The position numbers and the translations under genes are program-made. The notes under the pieces are model-generated. The model made no database searches. It was not told the DNA's origin and worked only from the letters and a program-made list of their open reading frames with translations. A stretch of 64,000 bases of DNA from Euphorbia lathyris. Its lineage: Eukaryota > Streptophyta > Magnoliopsida > Malpighiales > Euphorbiaceae. Shown piece by piece: positions 55,818 to 64,000 of this stretch. The stretch is from positions 45,034,501 through 45,098,500 of the forward strand of contig NC_088919.1 in NCBI RefSeq assembly GCF_963576675.1, given 5' to 3'. Every line of letters starts with the position of its first letter. Position 1 is the first letter of the stretch.

Positions 55818-58660
55818 ATGGCAGTTTCTCTCTCCCCCGTTTTCTTCCCAAATATTTCCCGACCTGCCGTCATCGCCACCACTGGTAAGACTTCGATACC
55901 TATTTTTGTCTCCAATTCGACGATCGACCGCCGTAGACCAACTAAATTACTGGCCGACGCCGCGCGTCAAAGCCTCGTCGTCTGCTCTGCAACATCAGGA
56001 TCCACTGGCAAGTACTGTATATTGTTATTACTTGAAAGAAGTGTTGATCAATCTATGCTTGATTTTCAATTAATAGCTGATTATATGAGCTTGTCTGATA
56101 GGAATTGAGTATTCGGGTTCGGTGGATGAGAATTCCGCGAATTTACTGAATACGGTGAAAGTGTTTGATTTGGATGGAAATGGAATTCCGATTTCTGATA
56201 TCTGGAAAGACCGGAAAGCTGTTGTTGCATTTGCTCGGCATTTTGGGTAAATTGTGATTGGTTTTAGCACTAATTTGAGGCTCAATTAGGCATATTAATT
56301 CCATCTTATATTTTCTGTTGGTTTTCAGTTGTGTCTTCTGCAGGAAACGCGCTGATTATCTTGCTTCCAAGAAGGTAAATGACATGATCCGGAGACTGGT
56401 TTACATGTTTTTGACTTCATTAAAATTGTTTATATCTTCAGTTTGGGCATATTCAGTAGAAGTTTAAGAAGTGCCATTTCAGAGCTCAATCAAGTTCTGT
56501 AAATTTTTTCATAGGAGATCATGGATTCATCAGGAGTGGAACTTGTTTTGATTGGTCCTGGCAGCGTTGAACAGGTATATATATTTTGGCCATGGATATT
56601 TGCTGCAATTAAGAGACTTATGGTAGATTATGTGCTTATCATGCAATTTTACTCATATTTTGTTTGTTTTCATCGTTTTCTTAATTATCTGTAATTTGTT
56701 GAATATAAACTTAAATTGGATTGATGCGTTTGATCATAATCATTACCATTCACTTGATCCAGGCCAAAACATTCTCTCAGCAAACTAAATTTAAAGGAGG
56801 TATGCTGCTTATAGAAATTGAGCTTAACTATGTCATTTTATAGTAGTTAACAGTTAAATAGGGAACTTTTCCTTTCTAAATAGTTGGCTTTCTTCTTATT
56901 GCAATGTCAAATCTCATCTTTCTTTTTCTTGCAGAAGTTTATGCAGATCCTAGCCACTCATCCTATGAAGCTTTAAAATTTGTTTCTGGGGTTTTAGCAA
57001 CGTTTACACCCAAAGTATGTAAGCTTCTTTACATTTAATCATAGGCATAGTTCTATAGATGTGGTTAATAGATGAGATACATGCAAAATCTAGGATTCTT
57101 GTGGTTTCACTGAGCTTTCCTTTGGGCCAATTTTCCAATAAATGTAGGCAGGCCTTAAGATAATAGAATTGTACATGGAAGGTTATCGACAAGACTGGAA
57201 ACTTTCTTTTGAAAAGGATACCGTCTCGAGAGGTGGCTGGTACGTGAACCATCTTGTTACCACATTCCTTGTTCTATTAATTTTCCTTTTGACCGTGAGA
57301 TTTTTAAGCTTGTTATATGGAATGCTGTTACAATATTCAACTTAATTTGTCTGGTTCAAGAACACTTTGTTATCCACATAGGTGTTAAATTTTGTTTGAT
57401 AAATATGAGTTTCACTCTTGTTTTCTGCTTTTCAGGCAGCAAGGTGGAATTATAGTTGCAGGCCCTGGTAAAACAAACATATCATACATCCACAGGGTTA
57501 GTGCATATCCTTTGCTGTTCTCTCCCATTAATTTAGTAGTTTTAAACTTGATGTGCAGTCAAGTAATGATGTCATAAGGAATGAGTCAGTGCTGTCAATT
57601 TCTGACAAAACAACACGATTTATAAGGACAATCTGCCTGAACATGACCAGTTTAATACGATTATCATTTTTCTTGCATCTATATCATATATAATCATGTA
57701 GAATATATAGATTAAACAACACAATTACTACACGGTACCTCATTTTGACACTACTGGAGTGAGGTAAAGTGGCTTGACCATATGGGCTTGAATTATATAT
57801 GGTGAACAAACTTACTTGGGAGAATTTGGAAGCCGATATGACTTCCCTCAGTGGAAATTAAATCAGTCTTGTTTTACTTTCTTACATTTTATTACGTTGG
57901 TAAAAAATAAAATCATGAACTTTTCTTTGTTTCTCACATAGCATATCCTTTTACTAATGCTTTACTCTCTCTTTTTTTGTCAAATTTATCCTATATGAGA
58001 ACATTAATTTATTAACAAATTTGGGCTATCTGGTTAAGGGCTTTTTATCTGTTATTTCGTCTAGGGCCCCTAAAATGTTATGATCGGGCTTGAATAGGAA
58101 TTATTTCATATAAAAAAAATGGATTCATTTTCTGTTCGTAACAAATGAACACTGCAAAATAATGACCTTTTTCCTGGACATCCTTGTGATACTGTCAAGA
58201 AACCATTTGAGCTAAAAACTAAAAACTTAAGTTGATAGATGATGCTCATTATCTTTGACCCCTCCGCACGTGAATATTCATTGTGCTTCAAGCATGTACA
58301 ACACATACAAATATTACGTTGTTAAAATAACGTATCAAGAAACTATTTAAGCTAATAACTAAGTCTTTGTTTGGGAATTGAGAGGTTAATGAAGGTGAGA
58401 GTTAAAGAAGGTAACGGAAGGGAATGAAAAAGATGGAAATGAAAGTTAAAAAGTTTTACTCTAAAAAAAACTCTCAAACAAGGTTAATCTAATATTTTAC
58501 ATTCCATTAACTTCCATTAACCTCCTTCCAAACAATAGCTAAGTCTTAACTTTTATTATTATCTCTAACTGATATAATTTACTGGTTTGGACTTATTTAG
58601 GATAAAGAAGCAGGAGATGATCCAAATATTGAAGACATACTGAAAGCTTGTTGCTCGTGA
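55818..58660 (+). CDS. Plastid thioredoxin-like protein, AhpC/TSA type
   Basis: Nine exons: 55818-56007, 56102-56246, 56329-56374, 56515-56574, 56763-56799, 56935-57014, 57148-57239, 57436-57496 and 58601-58660. They add up to 771 nt and 256 residues with all phases matched. Residues 1 to about 58 are Ser/Thr/Arg-rich with few acids, a likely chloroplast transit peptide. The AhpC/TSA-like thioredoxin fold follows, with VKVFDLDGNGIPISDIWKDR and the redox motif Cys113-Val-Phe-Cys116 (FARHFGCVFCRKR). Later conserved parts are VLIGPGSVEQ, GEVYADPSHSSYEALKFVSG, YRQDWKLSFEKDTVSRGGWQQGG and the C-terminal EDILKACCS. The family is related to Arabidopsis At2g37240; the substrate is unknown. Intron 1 must be GC-AG. 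Intron 8 holds a MITE. Confidence 0.94.
56008..56101 (+). other. GC-AG intron (first intron of the thioredoxin-like gene)
   Basis: The donor is CTG/GCAAGT at 56007/56008 and the acceptor TGATAG ends at 56101. Only this donor joins exon 2 in frame (Gly-Ile-Glu-Tyr). The nearby GT (AA/GTACTG at 56012) would run into TGA. Confidence 0.7.
58363..58539. mobile_element. PIF/Harbinger-type MITE, copy 2, within intron 8
   Basis: 177 bp, ends GTCTTTGTTTGGGAATTGAG and the inverse (CTTCCAAACAATAGC), flanked by TAA (58360-58362 and 58540-58542). Same family as 55019-55399. Confidence 0.82.
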
Positions 58661-58918
58661 AGAAATGGTATACTTTTTCTTTTTTGGTCCAGTTTATGCC
58701 TAGTTTCTTGATGTTTTCTTATACAAACTCATTAATCTTCATCCTTCATATAGATATAAAAGATTTTATTCGTTGAACCTGTTAATTTATTATAGTTAGG
58801 GACCCTAACTTGTGAACAAATTTGAATTAGTAATTGAACAGCAACTCAAATCAAATCGAAAAATGGACTTCTGATTTGTTTTTGTTTTTTTTATTTTTTA
58901 AATTTAATTTAGAACTTA

Positions 58919-59170
58919 TGATAAATATTGAACACAATAGACAAATTGCAACAAAATGCAAAGAGTATTTGTTATTTAGAATGTAAACTGAGGAAGCTTT
59001 AAATAGCTTTACAGTGAACAGGAATCCAAAAACAGAAACTAACGTATCCCACATATACAGGAAACGTGATTACAGCAAAGACCAAATCAAACTCTAACTT
59101 ATTCCTAGTTTCTAGGAACTTATTGTTAACAGCAAAGACTACTTCAAACAAGAAGACACGTTACTTAACA
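58919..59170 (-). repeat. Young Copia 3' LTR
   Basis: 252 bp. On the minus strand it starts TGTTAAGTAACGTGTCTTCT and ends AATATTTATCA. Confidence 0.94.
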
Positions 59171-59205
59171 AAACTCTCCCCTAAACTAAACTTGCTTACA
59201 GCAAG

Positions 59206-62200
59206 TTAGTTTATACCCAAGCTGCTTCGAACACCAAGTGCTTCTCTAAGCTTCTCAAATTGATCAAGCTTTAACGGTTTTGTCATGATATCTGCAACTT
59301 GCTCATTCGTGCCACAATATTCCATTTTAATTGACCCATCATTTACAAGATTTCTTAAAAAATGAAATCGTACATCAATATGTTTGCTTCTCCCATGAAG
59401 TATCGGATTCTTTGCAAGTTTAATAGTAGAAGAATTGTCAAAGAGAACCTTCACATAGTCAATTTTTGTACCTTCAATTTGTTTCAGAATTCTCTGCATC
59501 CAGACACATTGACACGCACATGAGGCAGCAGCGATATATTCTGCCTCTGTAGTTGACAGACTCACTACATGTTGCTTCTTGGACGCCCAAGCTACAGCTC
59601 CTCCACTTAATACGAAAACATATCCTGATGTACTCTTTCGATCATCTATATCACCAGCATAATCACTGTCTGTATATGCCATTAACTCAGTTGTGCAGCC
59701 TCGTTTGTAAACAATGCCAAAGTCAGCAGTACTTTGAATATATCTCAAGATTCTCTTAGCTGCTAACATATGTATCTCCATTGGTTTTGACATAAATCTG
59801 CTTATGAGACATACACTGTACATCAAATCTGGTCTTGTGACAGTCATATATAGCAAGCTTCCAACAATCTGCTTGAACAAGGTTCCATTTACTTGAGTGC
59901 CTTCCTCCTCCTTTGATAGTTTGTTTCCTGGAACAATTGGATTTCTGACTCCATTGCACCCTTTCATCCCGAATTTTTCAAGCATTTCACTGGCATATTT
60001 CTTCTGGCTGATGAAAATGCCATTTACTCCTTGATGAACTTCCACTCCCAAGAAATACTTCATTTCTCCTAGATCAGTCATCTCGAACTCCTTCTTTATA
60101 GAGTTTTTGAAATTTTGTATCATAATCAAATCATTGCCTGTAAAAACAAGATCATCAACATAGAGACTTATAATTAGAATCTTGTTGTTTTCCTGTTTTA
60201 CAAACAAGGTAGGATCACAACAGCTTCTTTCGAACCCTTCTTTGACGAAGTATCCTTCAATTCTACTAAACCACGCCCTTGAAGCTTGCTTTAAGCCATA
60301 AAGAGCTTTGTTTAGTTTGTACACTTTGTTCTCCTCTCCCTTAACTTCACAGCCTTGTGGTTGAGCGACGTAGACGTCTTCTTTGAGTTCTCCGTGCAGA
60401 AATGCGCTTTTAACGTCTAGTTGAAACAACTTCCAACCATTTTTCGCTGCTACTGCAATTACCATGCGAATAGTATCCCATCGTGCTACTGGTGCAAAGA
60501 CCTCATTGTAGTCAATTCCCTTTTCTTGAGCATACCCTTTTGCCACGAGGCGTGCTTTACATTTGTCAATCTCTCCATTTTCGTTGAGCTTGGTTCGATA
60601 CACCCACTTTACACCTATCACCTTCACTTCCAAAGGAGCCTTTACAAGTTCCCAAGTTTGATTTTTCTTTATTGCTTCGATTTCAAGATCCATTGCATCC
60701 CTCCATTTCTTCAATTTTGCTGCTTGTTCATAGAAAATGGGATCAGCAGATATACATAGAGCAAAGTTTTGTACCTCATCTTCAGAGAATCCTTCTCCAC
60801 TTGTGTAATCTTCTAAGTAGGCAGGAGCTCTTCGTTCTCTGATTGAGAGAGATGAATTAGAGGTATTGTTGGGGCTGGAATTGAGTGAGTTAGAGCTGGA
60901 ACTTGCTGAATTTGGAACATCACTGTTGGAGCTTGAATTTTTTGCGTCGTCATTGGAGGTGATGTCTTCATCCACATCTGCTGTATTTTCTTCATCTAAA
61001 TCTGCTTCTTCTTCTCTTTCATCTCCTTGATTGTGGGCTTCTTCATATTCTTCTCCCCAATCAAGTACATCAGTAGTCTCCTCTTTTGTTTTTGCCCAAT
61101 CCCATCTTTCATCTTCTTCAAAGATGACATCTCTACTGATGGTTACTTTCTTTGTGAAAGGAGTAATCAGCTTATATCCTTTGGACTCCACACTGTAGCC
61201 GATCAGGACTAATTTCTGACTTTTTGCATCTAACTTCAATCTCTTAGCATCAGGTACATGTACATTTCTAATGCAGCCAAAGACCCTGAAATATTAGGTT
61301 TCAAATCGCTCCAACATTCTTCTGGAGTTTTATTTTTCACAGAGGCAGTGGGACTCCGATTGAGAATGTGACATGTCCACTTCGCAGCATCTGGCCAAAG
61401 CATTTTGGGCATTTGTTTTTCTTCAAGCAAGCATCTCACCATATTGAGGATTGTACGGTTTTTACGCTCCGCAACTCCGTTTTGCTGAGGCGTATACGCT
61501 GTAGTAAGATGTCTTCTTATGCCTTGTGTTTTGCAAAATTCTGAAAATTCTTTGGAGTTGAATTCTCCTCCTCTATCTGTTCTTAAGCTGCACATTGATA
61601 GACCACACTCTTTCTCCACCATTATTTTGAAATTTTTGAAAGTCACAAAAGCTTCACTCTTTTCGTTCAGAAAATAAACCCACAGCTTTCGACTAAAGTC
61701 ATCTATGAATGTTAATATGTACCTCTTTTGACTGTAGGAGGCAGGCGAAATAGGACCGCAAATGTCTGAGTGTATGAGCTGTAATTTCTTTGTGGCTCTC
61801 CAATTACTCTTCTTTGAAATGGCTACTCTATGTTGTTTTGTCATCATGCAACTTGTACATTTTTTTGTTGGGGTTTTGATGTTTGGCAGCCCTCGAACCA
61901 TCTCTTTGTTGTGCAGCAATGCTAGATTTTTATAGCTCAGATGCCCAAATCTTTGATGCCAAATTTCACTCGATTCTTCAATTTGTGCATTGAAGCAAGA
62001 AGGTGATTTCATGAGAATGTTTGCAATAACTACAAACATTTTGTTTGCTGTCATTTCGCTTTTCATTATAACACCACGGGTCGGATGATATAACTTGCAC
62101 ACTCCATGTTTGATAAGAATGGTGATTCCTCATTCTTGTAATTGACCTATACTCAGCAGGTTAATACGCAATTCAGGTACATAAAAAACATCACTCACAA

Positions 62201-63251
62201 TTTGGATTTGGCCTCCAACTTCGAGCTTGATACTCCCTTTCCCCATCACCATCAGCTTGGAATCATTCCCAAGTTTAACAGAATGCTTAAAAACTTCATC
62301 AAGTCGTGTGAACCACTCTTTGTTTCCTGACATGTGGTTCGAACATCCAGAATCAAGAAACCAGATCCCTTTCCTTTTGTCTTGCTTGAGATCAACTTGC
62401 GCCATTAACAACATCTCATCTTCATCATCGATCTCGGCATAGTGAGCCCGTTTCTCTGAATTTTGGCATTCATACTGAAAATGTCCCAGATTGTGACATT
62501 TATAGCATTCAATAGCAGATTTGTCAAAGAACGATATGCCTCTGCCTCTTTCTCGACCTCTAAACGTGCCTCTGCCTTGTCCACTTCGGTCTTCATGTGT
62601 AACTTTCAATACTTGATCTTCTTCTACAGATCCTTTCATCCTTTGTTCGTGAATTAAAAGACTGCTTTGGAGTTCATCCACAGTTAAAACATCAACATTA
62701 TTTGATTCTTCAATTGAACATACCACGTAGTTGAATTTTGGAACTAAGGATCGAAGAATCTTTCCTGTGATATCAGCTTCTCTGAGACTTTCACCACATG
62801 ATTTCATCCTCTTGGCAATTGAGAGTGTTCTTCCAAAATAGGCATTGACACTTTCCCCTTCTTTCATCTTCAGAATTTCGAATTCAGTTTTTAGGGTTTG
62901 AAGTTGTGCTCTTTTAACCCTTGTTGACCCTTTAAATTCCTGCTTCATCGAGACCCAAATCTTCTTGGATGTATCATCGTTCAGAATGGTTTCCATAATT
63001 TCTCTGTCAATGGCTTGATAGAGATAATTCTTCACCTTCTTGTCTTTCAATTGCTGTTCTGCAATAACTTTAGTCTCTGCTTCTGATGGCTCTCTTCCTG
63101 CTGGAATCTCTGTTATTCCATCTTCTACTAGGCTCCAGAATTCCTTTGCTCGAAGGAAATTCTCCATCAATTTTGCCCAATGTTCATAGAAGCCATCAAA
63201 TTTTGGGATAGCTGGTTGCACAAAACCATTATTATTGTTGCTTTCTGCCAT
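59206..63251 (-). pseudogene. Copia gag-pol polyprotein with one stop and one frameshift
   Basis: Start ATG at 63251 (MAESNNNNGF). In order: Gag (UBN2-type, to about 62650), zinc knuckle CYKCHNLGHFQYEC (near 62490), protease WFLDSGCSNHM (near 62345), pre-integrase WHQRFGHLSYKNL (near 61950), integrase with its three catalytic acids in HSDICGP, LRTDRGGEF and NGVAERKNRT, RT with YVDDLVFTGND (near 60150), and RNase H (YTDSDYAGDIDDRKSTSG, near 59660) to the stop at 59206. A TGA at 62132-62130 breaks the frame after GQLQE, probably from CGA (Arg). A frameshift near 61290 moves the reading to the frame that begins at 61239. All catalytic motifs are otherwise intact. Confidence 0.93.
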
Positions 63252-63326
63252 CTCTTCACACTCTTCTCTCGTGTTTCTCTCCCACTCTTCTCTCTTAATC
63301 AGGCCTGTTCTGGCTCTGATACCAAA

Positions 63327-63578
63327 TGATAAATATTGAACACAATAGACAAATTGCAACAAAATGCAAAGAGTATTTGTTATTTAGAATGTAAACTGAG
63401 GAAGCTTTAAATAGTTTTACAGTGAACAGGAATCCAAAAACAGAAACTAACGTATCCCACATATACAGGAAACGTGATTACAGCAAAGACCAAATCAAAC
63501 TCTAACTTATTCCTAGTTTCTAGGAACTTATTGTTAACAGCAAAGACTACTTCAAACAAGAAGACACGTTACTTAACA
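63327..63578 (-). repeat. Young Copia 5' LTR
   Basis: 252 bp, same as 58919-59170 except one base (AGTTTTAC against AGCTTTAC on the plus strand). Contains GCTTTAAATAG-like and TATATGTGG promoter-type sequence. Confidence 0.94.
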
Positions 63579-63583
63579 ACTTA

Positions 63584-64000
63584 TTTAGTTCAACTGTTGT
63601 AGATGTTAGCTGATTGGATTGATTTTATTCATCTGTGAAGATCAAAACATTCATGTGTACACGCATATATAAGAATGATATTAGAATAATAGTGTACAAA
63701 ATATTATTTCTTCTAATATTTATCATTAATTTTTTATTGAAATAATTTATTAGTTTAGAAAACTATTAATTTATCAAGAAAAAAAGCTCATAAAGAAACA
63801 AAACCAACAAAAAAACAGTTCCTATTTTTCAAAGTTTAACAGAAGAAACCTGTTGAATTCCACAAGTTCACTCAATTCAATTTGAATTGAACCATACTCT
63901 ATATTGACTTGGTATTGATAGTGCTCAATTTGGTTTGATTTTGGAATCAAGACACCCCAACTCTTTTCTTTTTGTTACAAAGGAAGGCTAAACGCTTGAG
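63584..64000. other. AT-rich intergenic DNA at the right edge
   Basis: No gene or repeat recognised. Confidence 0.5.

Larger units (their letters stand above)
58919..63578 (-). mobile_element. Ty1/Copia LTR retrotransposon, very young
   Basis: 4660 bp on the minus strand. LTRs are 252 bp (5' LTR 63578-63327, 3' LTR 59170-58919) and differ at one position by eye. The TSD ACTTA is at 58914-58918 and 63579-63583. The primer-binding site TGGTATCAGAGCC is at 63324-63312 and the purine tract AGGGGAGAGTTT at 59182-59171. It inserted about 260 bp downstream of the thioredoxin-like stop codon, in convergent orientation. Confidence 0.95.

Noticed and set aside
56012..56101. GT-AG alternative for intron 1 of the thioredoxin-like gene
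   Set aside because: The GT donor joined to the only good acceptor gives Asn then TGA, so it cannot encode the family protein.

Overview
This is a stretch of nuclear genome from a flowering plant, most likely a eudicot. The evidence is AT-rich intergenic DNA, introns with plant-type splice sites, a clock gene of the PRR7/PRR37 type, a plastid thioredoxin-fold gene, and a dense load of typical plant transposons. I could not place it to species. Only two host genes are convincing: a PRR7-like pseudo-response regulator (minus strand, 26044-31598, eight coding exons, 781 aa) and a thioredoxin-like AhpC/TSA-type gene (plus strand, 55818-58660, nine exons, 256 aa). I checked exon phases for both and each gives a continuous reading frame.

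Layout. 1-5085: a minus-strand L1-type LINE cut by the left edge, with intact ORF1, an open ORF2, and 126-bp tandem monomers in its 5' leader. 5380-6418 and 17092-17240: fold-back elements, one split by a 10.7-kb Tat-lineage Ty3/Gypsy element (6419-17091, TSD CAATC). The Gypsy element carries gag-pol with two RNase H domains, a non-autonomous hAT insertion (11012-11678) and a multi-exon antisense gene. 19115-24771: a series of MITEs, a poly(A) retroposon nested inside one of them, a second copy of the hAT element, and an 868-bp hairpin element with 9-bp TSDs. 26044-33000: the PRR7-like gene with an upstream ORF, a TATA-like tract, a G-box and an evening element. 33232-35670: a second poly(A) retroposon, a MITE and a LINE remnant. 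35676-40491: a Ty1/Copia element decayed by several stop codons. 42072-47395: MITEs and a plus-strand LINE remnant split by a Pack-MULE that has captured the start of an ATL-type RING gene. 47396-53401: a 6.0-kb minus-strand Helitron containing two more MULEs of the same family. 53880-55670: a third retroposon copy and three MITEs. 55818-58660: the thioredoxin-like gene. 58919-63578: a very young minus-strand Copia element directly downstream of it.

How it fits together. The window is two single-copy genes set in layered transposon insertions whose order can be read from target-site duplications: the retroposon went into a MITE, hAT into Gypsy, Gypsy into a fold-back element, MULEs into a Helitron, and a MULE and a PIF MITE into a LINE. 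The observations most worth following are the ATL gene fragment inside a MULE, the three-member poly(A) retroposon family with a conserved short hairpin, the LINE leader monomers, the short ORF upstream of the PRR7-like start codon, and a probable GC-AG intron in the thioredoxin-like gene. No tRNA, rRNA or CRISPR array was seen.
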